Shown: positions 10,275 to 19,241, numbered from the stretch's first letter. The stretch is DNA of 64,000 nt from an uncultured Lachnospiraceae bacterium (GCA_900554205.1 USGM01000003.1:12367-76366); one strand, 5' to 3'. Notes: a model not told the origin generated them from the sequence alone. Numbers and translations: made by a program.

Positions 10275-11399
10275 GTGGTAGAATTAGATCAGATGAAAAC
10301 AGAAATTCTGACCTATGAGACTCCGTTGGCTGAGGTGAGGGATTCTCTGGATCTTGATAACAAGTCAAAGCGGATCGAGGAGTTGGAGATGGAGATGGAG
10401 GCACCCGGTTTCTGGGATGATCCCGACAAGTCCAACGCCAAGATGAAGGAATTGAAGAACATGAAGGACACCGTTGCGGAATGCAGCGGTCTCTTTACCC
10501 AGTATGAGGATATTCTGACGCTGATCGAGATGGGATATGAGGAGAACGACAGCGCGATGGTGGATGAGATTCGCGGTGAACTGGAGGATTTCAAGGCGAA
10601 GTTCGATGAGCTGAGGATTTCGACGCTGCTGTCCGGCGAATATGACAAGGACAATGCCATATTGAAACTCAATGCCGGAGCGGGCGGAACCGAGAGCTGT
10701 GACTGGTGCAGCATGCTGTATCGTATGTATACCAGGTGGGCGGAGCGCAAGGGCTTTTCTGTTGAAGTGTTGGATTATCTGGACGGTGATGAGGCGGGAA
10801 TAAAGTCCGTTACATTTCAGGTCAATGGTCTCAATGCCTACGGCTATCTGAAATCGGAAAAGGGAGTGCACAGACTGGTTCGTATTTCCCCGTTTAACGC
10901 ACAGGGAAAGCGGCAGACTTCATTTGTGTCTCTGGATGTCATGCCGGATATTGAGGAGGATGTGGATGTGGAGATTGACGAGAAGGATCTCCGTATCGAT
11001 ACCTATCGAAGCAGTGGTGCCGGCGGACAGCATATCAATAAGACCTCATCAGCCATCCGTATCACGCATATTCCGACCGGAACCGTGGTACAGTGCCAGA
11101 ATGAGAGAAGCCAGTTCCAGAATAAGGACAAGGCAATGCAGATGCTGAAGGCAAAACTGTACCTGCTCAAGCAGGAGGCGAATGTTGAGAAGCTGTCGGA
11201 TATCCGCGGTGAGATCAAGGATATTGCGTGGGGAAATCAGATACGCTCCTATGTATTGCAGCCCTATAAGCTGGTAAAGGATCTGAGAACGGATGTGGAG
11301 ACAGGAAATGCGGATGCGGTGCTTGACGGCGCGCTCGATCCGTTCATCAACGGCTATCTGAAGTGGATCAACACGAAGGATCGTGTGACCGAACAATAG
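10275..11399 (+). CDS. prfB: Peptide chain release factor 2 (no frameshift site)
   Basis: RF2 recognises UAA and UGA stop codons and triggers peptide release. It has about 374 residues. The codon-recognition tripeptide region reads SPFNAQGKRQTSF, with the RF2-type SPF, and the catalytic loop reads SGAGGQHINKTSSAIRI with GGQ. I place the start at the GTG at 10275 (MVELDQMKTEIL), which fits the usual beginning of clostridial RF2; a GTG at 10263 and an ATG at 10293 are also in frame. Most bacterial prfB genes need a +1 frameshift at CUUUGA after about 25 codons. Here the equivalent place reads GATTCTCTGGATCTTGAT in one continuous frame, so no frameshift is required. Confidence 0.95.
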   Translation: MVELDQMKTEILTYETPLAEVRDSLDLDNKSKRIEELEMEMEAPGFWDDPDKSNAKMKELKNMKDTVAECSGLFTQYEDILTLIEMGYEENDSAMVDEIRGELEDFKAKFDELRISTLLSGEYDKDNAILKLNAGAGGTESCDWCSMLYRMYTRWAERKGFSVEVLDYLDGDEAGIKSVTFQVNGLNAYGYLKSEKGVHRLVRISPFNAQGKRQTSFVSLDVMPDIEEDVDVEIDEKDLRIDTYRSSGAGGQHINKTSSAIRITHIPTGTVVQCQNERSQFQNKDKAMQMLKAKLYLLKQEANVEKLSDIRGEIKDIAWGNQIRSYVLQPYKLVKDLRTDVETGNADAVLDGALDPFINGYLKWINTKDRVTEQ

Positions 11400-11440
11400 A
11401 CGCATGACTATATCTTTTGAAAAAAATATTTGTATTTAAA

Positions 11441-11486
11441 AAAGTTCTGTGCTACTCTGAGAGTGAGCATAGAACTTTCTTATTTT
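11441..11486 (+). terminator. Intrinsic terminator after prfB
   Basis: A long hairpin pairs AAAGTTCT-G-TGCT (11441-11453) with AGCA-T-AGAACTTT (11466-11478), with an inner ACTC/GAGT stem. It is followed by CTTATTTT. It ends the secA-prfB transcript. Confidence 0.75.
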
Positions 11487-11568
11487 ACAGACCAGATTTC
11501 AGATGGGTTGCACAGCGTTTCCTTTATTACTCCTGCGGATCAGACGGTATCTCAAGGGAGGAAAAATT

Positions 11569-11862
11569 ATGGGAACGAATGAAGCGACGGACGCTTTCAC
11601 GGAGAAACTTGACAGATATGTGAAGAATGCGGCAGAGCAGAAAGAATGGAGGCTGGAGTATATGACGTTACAGCAGAAATACAGAGAGGAATACGAGGCC
11701 GGAGTTGAGGATGGAATAGAACAAGGAATAGAACAAGGCAGGCATCAAGAGCGGCAGAACACAGCGAAAAAGCTGGTTCAGATGCAGATGCCCGTGGAGA
11801 AGGTTGCACAGGCAGTCGGCGAGAGTGTAGAGACTGTAGAGCAGTGGCTGGCAGAGGAATAG
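11569..11862 (+). CDS. Small protein resembling the C-terminal tail of Rpn/PDDEXK transposase-like nucleases
   Basis: A 97-residue charged protein. It contains EWRLEYMTLQQKYREEY, then GVEDGIEQGIEQGRHQERQ, and ends with a helix-turn-helix-like MPVEKVAQAVGESVETVEQWL. This order is what is found at the C-terminus of Rpn-family (PD-(D/E)XK) nuclease/transposase-like proteins, common in Lachnospiraceae. The nuclease domain is absent, and the 170 bases upstream hold only the prfB terminator and a ribosome site (GGGAGGAAAAATT). It is either a stand-alone small gene or the translated remnant of a larger one. The ATG at 11569 is chosen because of the ribosome site. Confidence 0.5.
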   Translation: MGTNEATDAFTEKLDRYVKNAAEQKEWRLEYMTLQQKYREEYEAGVEDGIEQGIEQGRHQERQNTAKKLVQMQMPVEKVAQAVGESVETVEQWLAEE

Positions 11863-11865
11863 GGC

Positions 11866-12633
11866 TTACCTGTTTTGCAGGCTTCCGGGGTTGGCGAGAT
11901 CCATATAGAACAGTGTATATGTCATGTGCATATAAGGACTGAGCCAGAGGTTGCCGACACCGAAGGTGAGAAGCGCAAGCAGCTGCAGGGGAACAAAGCT
12001 GAGCTCTAGCAGGAAGAGACGCTTGCGATTGCCCTTGATCAGCCGGAAACTGCTTTTCAGGATGTCGCCGATCTTTTTATCGGGGAAGTCCAACAGAAGA
12101 AAATAGGTATTGTCTAATGCAAGAGCCACCGGAATATAGATACAGTACCCAAGCGTGTATGCGATCAGTGCATAGAGCAGCCAGCGGTAATTCAGTGTGA
12201 TCAGATAGTTTGACACAAGGTGCTGACCTGCGCCGAGGCAAAGATAATTCAGGATAAGCCGGATCGCTGTCAGGACTAAGGTTTTTAACAGGTTTTCACG
12301 GTGGAAACCGAAGAAAACATCCAGATAACCGTTTCTCTGGCGACAGATGATCTTCAGACAGAGATAGTAGGAACCAAAACCGAGAAAACCGTACAATATC
12401 TGGGAGATGACTGTACCTGTTCTGTAAATATACAGTGCAGTGCTGTTTTGATATCCGGCGGAAGAGTACAATGCGGTGATGGAGGATAGCATGTAGGGAA
12501 AGCCGAATACGAGTACAACGCCGAAGATAATCAGCCAGAACAGAAATTGCCCGAGTATAATCGTACCGTAATTTCCGCGCAGAATATCCTTAGCTATATC
12601 CTTCAGTTCATAACCCTTTATACGTTGTTCCAT
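11866..12633 (-). CDS. DUF975 family integral membrane protein
   Basis: A polytopic membrane protein of about 255 residues with five or six hydrophobic segments, starting after a short cytoplasmic stretch KGYELKDIAKDILRGNYG. It ends in the family-like block LLTFGVGNLWLSPYMHMTYTLFYMDLA. DUF975 proteins are widespread in Firmicutes, with no established function. The start at 12633 is preferred over an in-frame ATG 12 bases upstream because GAGG sits six bases before it. The gene lies downstream of the zincin-like and DUF4190-like genes on the same strand, 25 bases apart, probably one operon. Confidence 0.75.
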   Translation of the reverse strand: MEQRIKGYELKDIAKDILRGNYGTIILGQFLFWLIIFGVVLVFGFPYMLSSITALYSSAGYQNSTALYIYRTGTVISQILYGFLGFGSYYLCLKIICRQRNGYLDVFFGFHRENLLKTLVLTAIRLILNYLCLGAGQHLVSNYLITLNYRWLLYALIAYTLGYCIYIPVALALDNTYFLLLDFPDKKIGDILKSSFRLIKGNRKRLFLLELSFVPLQLLALLTFGVGNLWLSPYMHMTYTLFYMDLANPGSLQNR

Positions 12634-12666
12634 TTCAATCCTCATTTCAAATGTTCTTTGCTGCGG

Positions 12667-13158
12667 TTAAACCGCATAATCGGCATTCATTCCTACATAT
12701 TTTCCACGGTCGGCAGATTTTAATTCTCTCTGATAGGGAGTATCCTCGTTGTAATATTTGATCTGCGTGTGAGTCGTTCCGCCGGAGATATAGGTACGTC
12801 CGCATTCCGGGCAGACCGCCGTATGGATGGAGACGGAGGCGGATATGACCTTGCCGTCATTCATGGCAGCCTTTTTATATGCATTGGAGACATGCTCCTG
12901 CTCATGGGCACGAACTCTTGAAGCAGCGCTTTCGGGGGAGATGTGAGCTGCACTTTTGAAGGACACCATCTCGTCGGAACCGTCCTGATACTTTCTGTTT
13001 TTGCAGGTCTGACATTCTTCGGAAGGGTCTTTTATTCCCATGCGCTCCTTACGGTCCTTTTCTTTTTCCTCCTCCATGGGAGTTAGCGGTATGCCAGCCT
13101 TGGCTTTTTCTTCGGCAGTTGTAAAATTTGTATTAATGCTTCCGATTGTAAGATTCAT
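12667..13158 (-). CDS. Small zincin-like protein (SprA-related, HEQEH motif)
   Basis: A soluble protein of 163 residues. It has RVRAHEQEHVSNAYKKA at about 82-98, an HExxH-type zinc site of the kind seen in SprA-related putative metallopeptidases, which read AHEQ-x-H. Two CxxC pairs, Cys49-Cys52 (CQTC) and Cys116-Cys119 (CPEC), could form a zinc ribbon. There is no signal peptide. The start ATG at 13158 follows GGAGGGAATTT; a longer in-frame reading overlaps the upstream gene and is less likely. The upstream gene stops 13 bases before. Peptidase activity is inferred only from the motif. Confidence 0.6.
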   Translation of the reverse strand: MNLTIGSINTNFTTAEEKAKAGIPLTPMEEEKEKDRKERMGIKDPSEECQTCKNRKYQDGSDEMVSFKSAAHISPESAASRVRAHEQEHVSNAYKKAAMNDGKVISASVSIHTAVCPECGRTYISGGTTHTQIKYYNEDTPYQRELKSADRGKYVGMNADYAV

Positions 13159-13171
13159 AAATTCCCTCCAA

Positions 13172-13678
13172 TCAATTCGTGGCACCGGTTCCGTCCTGCA
13201 GGAGCCGTTCATACATCTGGTTCATCTGCTGCTGAAAAAGGTAGGTGCTGTCGGTGGACTGTGCAGGTGTATGGCTGAATGCGTAAATCAGAATAAAGAT
13301 TCCGTAGATACAGCCAATTACGCTGAGACAAAGTCCTGTGCGGCAGTTGCTGTTCAGCGGTTTTCCGTGCCGGTGGCAAAGAAGGACAAAAAGGATTCCC
13401 ATTGCACCGACGGGCAGTGAGAGATAACAGCAGCCCAGCGTAATTGAGAGCAGACCGCAAATCAGAGCCGCCAGTGAGAAGCCCTGATCAAAGGGCTGAT
13501 GCGTGGGCTGATTATAGTAGCTGCTGTGGGAGGCATTGCTGTCCCAGTGATCCCAGTTTTTCTTTTTCTGTTGCTCTTCCCATTGCGCCCAGTTTTCACG
13601 CGCATTTTCCCAACCGTTGTCGTTGTCGGAGCGTCCGCTTTGCTGTTGGTTTTCACGGTTATTTTCGTTGAGATCCAC
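13172..13678 (-). CDS. DUF4190-like two-helix membrane protein with Asn/Gln/Trp-rich N-terminus
   Basis: A protein of 168 residues. The first 65 are hydrophilic and rich in Asn, Gln and Trp (for example WENARENWAQWEEQQ). Two transmembrane helices follow at about 67-95 and 108-132, with a Cys/Gly-rich first helix (ALICGLLSITLGCC), as in DUF4190-type proteins. The start codon is GTG, with GGAG eight bases upstream. The C-terminal tail is short and polar. It is the first gene of a three-gene group with the zincin-like and DUF975 genes. Function unknown. Confidence 0.6.
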   Translation of the reverse strand: MDLNENNRENQQQSGRSDNDNGWENARENWAQWEEQQKKKNWDHWDSNASHSSYYNQPTHQPFDQGFSLAALICGLLSITLGCCYLSLPVGAMGILFVLLCHRHGKPLNSNCRTGLCLSVIGCIYGIFILIYAFSHTPAQSTDSTYLFQQQMNQMYERLLQDGTGATN

Positions 13679-13878
13679 GAGTTAAACTCCTTTTGTTCAT
13701 ATGTTTGCTTTGACGTGCGAGAGTTCATGTCCGCACGGTCTGAGAACAATTACAATATACCATTTTTCCGTTGTTCTGTCAAAGATACTGGGTGGCAAAA
13801 GTCCCATATGACTGAAATTGTCAGAATTGTTTTCAGGGTTTCGGAACCAAGTTGCTGGAAACCAGAGAGAAATCAAGA

Positions 13879-13907
13879 TTGCAGAGGGGGTATTTTTTTA
13901 GTACAAT
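13879..13907 (+). promoter_or_regulatory. Probable promoter of tex
   Basis: TTGCAG (13879-13884) and TACAAT (13902-13907) with a 17-base spacer, about 70 bases before the tex start. The rest of the 13679-13976 gap shows no gene. Confidence 0.6.
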
Positions 13908-13976
13908 AGAGAAAGCGGACATTTGCAGTATACATTTTGCAGATGGTCCAGGAACAGAAGGAAGAGGAAGAAAAGT

Positions 13977-16409
13977 ATGGACATTATTCTGAAAATCAAG
14001 GAAGAACTCAAGGTGGAGAAGTGGCAGGTGGAAGCTGCCGTCAAGCTGATTGACGAGGGCAACACGATCCCCTTCATCTCAAGATACAGAAAGGAAGCGA
14101 CAGGATCGCTGAATGATGAGCAGCTCCGTGATCTGCACGAGCGCCTTGTCTATCTCCGTAATCTGGAAGAGAAGAAGGAGCAGGTGCTTGGAAGTATAGA
14201 GGAGCAGGGAAAGCTGACGGATGAACTGAAGGAAAAGATTCTGGCGGCCGAAACACTGGTGGTTGTCGAGGATCTGTACCGCCCGTACCGTCCGAAGAGA
14301 AAGACGAGGGCAAGCGTGGCGAAGGCAAAGGGATTGGACGGGCTTGCCGAGTTTATTCTGGCGCAGAATGCTACTGGCCCGGTTGTGGAAGAAGCGGCAA
14401 AATATGTCACCGGCGATGAGGTAGAGGAAGAAAAGCGGGTGAAAACGCCCGAGGAAGCGCTGCAGGGTGCAAAGGATATTATTGCGGAGTCTATTTCGGA
14501 CAATGCTGACTATAGAAGCTATATCCGTGAGATCACCGTGGAAGAAGGAATTATTACGAGCACTGCGAAGGACGAGAAGGCACAGAGTGTATACGAGATG
14601 TACTATAATTTCGAGGAGCCGGTCAGAAAGGTTGCAGGACACAGAGTGCTCGCCTTGAACCGCGGTGAGGCGGAAAAGGTGCTGACTGTTAAGGTCAATG
14701 CACCGGAAGAACGCATTTTACAATATCTTGCCAAGAAAAACATCACCAAAGACAACGAATACACAACACCTGTCCTGCAGGATGTCATTGCGGACAGCTA
14801 CGAGAGATTAATAGCACCTGCTATTGAAAGGGAAATCCGAAATGATCTGACGGAAAAGGCGGAGGATGGCGCAATCAGCGTATTTGGAAAGAATCTGGAG
14901 CAGCTTTTGCTGCAGCCGCCGATTGCCGGAAAGGTAGTACTGGGCTGGGATCCGGCCTTCAGAACCGGATGTAAGCTTGCCATCGTTGATCCTACCGGAA
15001 AAGTGCTTGATACCAAGGTGATCTATCCGACGGCTCCCCAGAACAAGGTGGAGGAGGCAAAGGCAGAATTAAAGAGATTGATCAAAAAATATAACGTTGA
15101 TTTAATTTCTGTCGGTAACGGAACGGCATCCCGCGAATCGGAGCAGATTATTGTGGAACTGTTGAAGGAGCTTGACAGACCTGTGCAGTATGTGATCGTA
15201 AACGAAGCGGGCGCCAGCGTCTATTCTGCGAGCAAGCTTGCAACGGAGGAATTTCCGAACTTTGATGTGGGACAGAGAAGCGCGGCATCCATCGCAAGAA
15301 GGCTTCAGGATCCGTTGGCGGAGCTGGTAAAGATTGATCCCCAGTCTATCGGTGTCGGGCAGTATCAGCACGATATGAACCAGAAGAAGCTTGGAGAGGC
15401 GCTGAGCGGCGTGGTGGAGGACAGTGTAAATAAGGTGGGTGTTGACCTAAATACCGCATCTGTCTCCCTGCTTGAGTACATTTCCGGTATCAATAAGACG
15501 ATCGCCAAGAATATCGTGGATTATCGTGAGAAGAACGGAAGATTTACCAACAGAAAACAGCTGTTAAAGGTAGCGAAGCTCGGACCGAAGGCATTCGAGC
15601 AGTGTGCCGGATTCATGCGGATACTGGATGGAGATAACCCGCTGGATGCGACCAGCGTGCACCCCGAGTCCTATGAGGCAGCGATGAAGCTTCTTGATAA
15701 GCTGGGCATGACCATGGACGATGTGAGGGCAGCCCAGAAGAAGGCAGCGGCTGCTACAGAGAAGAAGGGAGCAGCACCGACAGGCAATATGACAGGGAAT
15801 GTGTCAAGCATGTCGGGTAACGCAAAGAAGCAGAAAACCGTACAGATCCGGAATACAAACACTGCTATGGGCAAGGCGTTGGCGGCGGCAATGGGTGGAA
15901 TGACGCTCACAGGTGACAGCACTGCCAATCATGGAAAGACCGGATCAGTCAATGGACAGAACGGGAAGAAACAGACGACAGAAGCTGCCAATGCAGCTGT
16001 CTCCAGTCTGGAAAAGCGTATCAAGGATAAGAAGCAGCTTGCGGAGGAGCTGGGAATCGGTGAAATTACACTGACAGATATTTTGAAGGAGCTGGAGAAG
16101 CCGGCGAGAGACCCCAGAGAGGATATGCCGAAGCCGATTCTGCGAAGCGATGTGCTTGACATGAAGGACTTAAAGCCCGGCATGATTCTTAAAGGTACGG
16201 TGCGCAATGTTATTGATTTCGGTGTGTTCGTGGATATCGGAGTACATCAGGACGGGCTGGTACACATTTCCCAGATCACAGACCGTTTCATCAAGCATCC
16301 GCTTGAGGCAGTCAGAGTCGGGGACATCGTGGAGGTACAGGTTCTGGATGTAGACGTTGCGAAGAAGCGTATCTCTCTGACGATGAAGATTAATCAGGCG
16401 AAGAAGTAA
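13977..16409 (+). CDS. tex: Tex-family S1 RNA-binding transcription accessory protein
   Basis: An 810-residue Tex protein, a conserved nucleic-acid-binding factor. Domains in order are the N-terminal helical Tex region (1 to about 190), a YqgF/RNase-H-like domain around 320-450 (LGWDPAFRTGCKLAIVDPTG), helix-hairpin-helix repeats (ASVSLLEYISGINKTIAKNI and LKVAKLGPKAFEQCAGF), and a C-terminal S1 domain from about 735 (LKGTVRNVIDFGVFVDIGVH). Between them lies an unusual Ala/Lys/Gly/Asn/Met-rich linker (about 582-678) absent from shorter homologues of about 720 residues. The start ATG at 13977 follows GGAAGAGGAAGAAAAGT; an upstream in-frame ATG adds atypical residues. Confidence 0.93.
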   Translation: MDIILKIKEELKVEKWQVEAAVKLIDEGNTIPFISRYRKEATGSLNDEQLRDLHERLVYLRNLEEKKEQVLGSIEEQGKLTDELKEKILAAETLVVVEDLYRPYRPKRKTRASVAKAKGLDGLAEFILAQNATGPVVEEAAKYVTGDEVEEEKRVKTPEEALQGAKDIIAESISDNADYRSYIREITVEEGIITSTAKDEKAQSVYEMYYNFEEPVRKVAGHRVLALNRGEAEKVLTVKVNAPEERILQYLAKKNITKDNEYTTPVLQDVIADSYERLIAPAIEREIRNDLTEKAEDGAISVFGKNLEQLLLQPPIAGKVVLGWDPAFRTGCKLAIVDPTGKVLDTKVIYPTAPQNKVEEAKAELKRLIKKYNVDLISVGNGTASRESEQIIVELLKELDRPVQYVIVNEAGASVYSASKLATEEFPNFDVGQRSAASIARRLQDPLAELVKIDPQSIGVGQYQHDMNQKKLGEALSGVVEDSVNKVGVDLNTASVSLLEYISGINKTIAKNIVDYREKNGRFTNRKQLLKVAKLGPKAFEQCAGFMRILDGDNPLDATSVHPESYEAAMKLLDKLGMTMDDVRAAQKKAAAATEKKGAAPTGNMTGNVSSMSGNAKKQKTVQIRNTNTAMGKALAAAMGGMTLTGDSTANHGKTGSVNGQNGKKQTTEAANAAVSSLEKRIKDKKQLAEELGIGEITLTDILKELEKPARDPREDMPKPILRSDVLDMKDLKPGMILKGTVRNVIDFGVFVDIGVHQDGLVHISQITDRFIKHPLEAVRVGDIVEVQVLDVDVAKKRISLTMKINQAKK

Positions 16410-16443
16410 AATTTCGGAAAATGTAAGGGAGGCAAAGCTCTGA

Positions 16444-17373
16444 ATGAATGGGTATAAGCCGTCGGAACTGATTCGTCAGTTACGGATGGAAAAGGGATTG
16501 ACACAGGAGCAGCTAGCAGAGGGAATCTGTTCGCCGGTGACAATATCACGCATTGAGAACGGCACGCAGCAGCCTTCTAACAGGGTGTTGGAACTTTTGC
16601 TGGATCGATTGGGTGATGGCTTGTTTCATACGATGGACACAACTGTATTACAGACAGATGTCCGTGAAATCAAAAGCAGGGAAGAAGAGATCCTCCATTA
16701 CATTGCCGCAGGAAATATAGCAGAAGCTGTAAGCCTCCTTTCAGAGGTAAGTGATGCTGCTTTATCCCTTCCGGCGCAACAGCAGCGAAAAAAATATATA
16801 GAGGCGCTGTTGCACCATCAGGAGGAAGGAAATAAAAATATGCCTGAGATGCAAAGGCTTCTTGAGGAGGCATTGCTCCTCACGAAGCCGAAATTTGACA
16901 GAATGGATTTTCGCAGCACCATTCTGACTTCACAGGAAATGCAAATTATTAATTTCCTTTCGATTGTCCTATGGGAACAGGCAGAATACCGACAGGCAAT
17001 CCGCATCAGCTTTGAACTGAGTGAGTCCATGGAACGCAAGCAAAGCAATTTGCCGGAGCAACGTCAGCTCTATGTTTGTGTACTGACGAATCAGTTGCAG
17101 TTTCTGGAAGCCGAACGGCGGTATGAAGAAGCATATGAGATATGCATAAAGGCTGAGAAGATATGCAAGGAGACGGATGATATGTCTATGCTCCCCGGGA
17201 TTTTGTTCAGTAAGGCTAAGCTGTTGTTTTATATAGGGAAGTATGCGGAGAGTATTTCTATTTTGAAGGGAATTTATCCCTATCTGCTATTAATCGAAAA
17301 AAATGTTCTGGCAGAAAAGGTTCGTTTGTTTGCTAAGGAAACAGCGCACATTGACCTGAGTGCGAACCTATAA
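16444..17373 (+). CDS. HTH-TPR transcriptional regulator (Rgg/PlcR-like architecture)
   Basis: A 309-residue regulator. An N-terminal XRE-type helix-turn-helix (about 8-62, with LRMEKGLTQEQLAEG and SPVTISRIENG) is followed by about 240 residues of helical TPR-like repeats (for example AERRYEEAYEICIKAEKIC and GKYAESISILKGIY). This build is shared by peptide-sensing RRNPP regulators such as Rgg and PlcR. No obvious signal-peptide gene lies beside it. The gene is 34 bases after tex and 134 bases before an ABC exporter on the same strand, which may be its target. Peptide sensing is inference from architecture and neighbour only. Confidence 0.8.
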   Translation: MNGYKPSELIRQLRMEKGLTQEQLAEGICSPVTISRIENGTQQPSNRVLELLLDRLGDGLFHTMDTTVLQTDVREIKSREEEILHYIAAGNIAEAVSLLSEVSDAALSLPAQQQRKKYIEALLHHQEEGNKNMPEMQRLLEEALLLTKPKFDRMDFRSTILTSQEMQIINFLSIVLWEQAEYRQAIRISFELSESMERKQSNLPEQRQLYVCVLTNQLQFLEAERRYEEAYEICIKAEKICKETDDMSMLPGILFSKAKLLFYIGKYAESISILKGIYPYLLLIEKNVLAEKVRLFAKETAHIDLSANL

Positions 17374-17507
17374 ATCTACTGTTTTTTAAACCATGGCGAC
17401 TTATCGTTTCATGTAAGTTCAGTTTTTCGCCTGACGATATGGTATTTGTAGTCCCTTAAAGTTATTCTCATTATAGCGGCTGCAAATTTAGGCGGGAGAC
17501 ATTGCAT

Positions 17508-19166
17508 ATGAATTTCAAGAAAAATCAAGTAGATCAAAAAAACATCATGTATCAAAGTTATTCCAAACTTTGTTCTATTATGACGGGGATGGGGGCATTG
17601 AAGACCTTTAGTTATTTGACCTGTCTTGCCGGTTCTTTTTTCGTAATTATAATTATTGACTATATACAAAATTTGGTAAATCTTTGTATCAAAGTCGAAC
17701 TGGACGGCGTCAAAAAGCTCATTGGGAAATTGCTATTTTTTATTTTAGCATATATGGTGATCAGCCTTGTACAGCAGATATTCAATCGACTGTTGACTGT
17801 GAAGGGAAAGGGGATTCTGTGGGAAAAGCTGTATGCATTGCTTGTGCATAAGGAGATTACCTTTTATGAAAACAATGAAACGGGAGACCTTGTTTCACAG
17901 ATTCAGAATGATGCGCAGACGGTCGGTGAGTACATTGCAACGGGAACGGTTTCTATTGCCAGCTACATTACAGTTTTTCTGCTCAACTTTGGGATCATGC
18001 TTTCTATTAGTGTTCCGATTACATTAATTACGACGGCTTTACTTATTCTGGGTTTTGCGGCTACCGATATTCTGAACAGGAAGGTGGCAGACAGTAACAA
18101 AGAGGCATATGAACTGATAGCGGAAAATACGCAGTTCCTTTTGCAGACGATTCGGTCTTTCAACGTTATAAAGATGCTGCAACGGGAAGATTATTTTATA
18201 CAGAAATACAGAGATCTGGTCAGGAACCGTATCTATAAAAAAGATAAGAAAATATCCTTTTATCTTGCCTGTTATTTAACTGCTTTTACGGGTGTTGCTT
18301 TCGTGCTTCCTGTCTTTGTATTGACCTGCTGTATTTATGCTTTGTCAACAGGAAATCTCAATATCGGTCAGGTGTTGGCGTTGTATGCTCTGGCGGAGCA
18401 ACTGAATCAGCCGGTCATTGCCCTATCTAATACATTAAACCTCAGAAAATCGGCGATAGCGCTTTCGACACGGTTATATGCCATCCTTTTTTCCGGGAAT
18501 GAGATTGCGCGCAAAGCTTCCTTAAAACTGGAAGATACTACGGAGTTTTTCGTTTCTGAATTTTCTTACGGAGATAAGAAAATTTTGCGGGATAAGAGAC
18601 TGGCAATTCACAAAAAGGAAATCGTCTGTATAAAGGGCAGAAGCGGCATCGGTAAATCGACGCTTGCGAAGCTGCTGTCGGGCTTGCTGATTGGTAAGGA
18701 AAATGCGGTCTGTGTGAACGGCATAGACATCAATACCGTAAACAGGCAGGAGCTATACTCAAATATCCTTGTTGCTACGCAGGACACTCGCGTGATACCT
18801 GGCACGATTCGGGAGAATCTGCTGTTGGGGGAACGGTATTCCGAAGAGGAGCTTGAGGAGGTGATCCGCACCGTGCAATTAACGGATTTTGTCAGAAACG
18901 AGGGTATGGATGCAATGCTTTCCGAGAGTGCCGGAAATATCAGCGGCGGTCAATGCCAGCGCATCTGTATTGCCAGGATGCTGCTGAGAAAACCGAAGCT
19001 GCTGATTCTGGATGAACCGACCAGTGCGCTCGATGATGGTACGGCGGAGAAATTTGTCAGGGATATTATTGCATATGCGCGGAGGTATGATATGAAACTG
19101 CTTGTCATATCCCATCGGGATGACTTTGACAGATATGCCGGTCAGGTCATAGAACTTGTAGCATGA
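17508..19166 (+). CDS. ABC exporter, fused membrane and ATPase domains
   Basis: A half-transporter of 552 residues. Six membrane segments occupy about 1-310, including NETGDLVSQIQNDAQTVGEY, a type I exporter coupling region. The ATPase domain has Walker A GRSGIGKST (about 377-385), signature ISGGQCQR (from about 478) and Walker B LLILDEPTSALDD. There is no N-terminal C39 peptidase, so it does not process a leader peptide itself. A TTG two codons upstream is in frame, but the ATG at 17508 is well placed after GGCGGGAGAC. Only one half is encoded here, so a homodimer is likely. It ends in a strong bidirectional terminator. Substrate unknown; the adjacent HTH-TPR regulator suggests regulated export. 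Confidence 0.85.
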   Translation: MNFKKNQVDQKNIMYQSYSKLCSIMTGMGALKTFSYLTCLAGSFFVIIIIDYIQNLVNLCIKVELDGVKKLIGKLLFFILAYMVISLVQQIFNRLLTVKGKGILWEKLYALLVHKEITFYENNETGDLVSQIQNDAQTVGEYIATGTVSIASYITVFLLNFGIMLSISVPITLITTALLILGFAATDILNRKVADSNKEAYELIAENTQFLLQTIRSFNVIKMLQREDYFIQKYRDLVRNRIYKKDKKISFYLACYLTAFTGVAFVLPVFVLTCCIYALSTGNLNIGQVLALYALAEQLNQPVIALSNTLNLRKSAIALSTRLYAILFSGNEIARKASLKLEDTTEFFVSEFSYGDKKILRDKRLAIHKKEIVCIKGRSGIGKSTLAKLLSGLLIGKENAVCVNGIDINTVNRQELYSNILVATQDTRVIPGTIRENLLLGERYSEEELEEVIRTVQLTDFVRNEGMDAMLSESAGNISGGQCQRICIARMLLRKPKLLILDEPTSALDDGTAEKFVRDIIAYARRYDMKLLVISHRDDFDRYAGQVIELVA

Positions 19167-19174
19167 GAAGGATA

Positions 19175-19218
19175 GAAAATAGCCAGAATGGGACAGCGCT
19201 TCCATTCTGGCTATTTTC
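19175..19218. terminator. Bidirectional terminator between the ABC exporter and a GH31 gene
   Basis: A 17-base perfect stem: GAAAATAGCCAGAATGG (19175-19191) pairs with its complement at 19202-19218, around a 10-base loop. A-rich and T-rich flanks let it serve both convergent genes. Confidence 0.9.
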
Positions 19219-19241
19219 AGTATCGGTGTTATGGGGGCAGG

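Noticed and set aside
17393..17416. Seven-codon frame between the HTH-TPR regulator and the exporter, considered as a signal peptide
   Set aside because: No ribosome site and no hydrophobic or secretion-like character.
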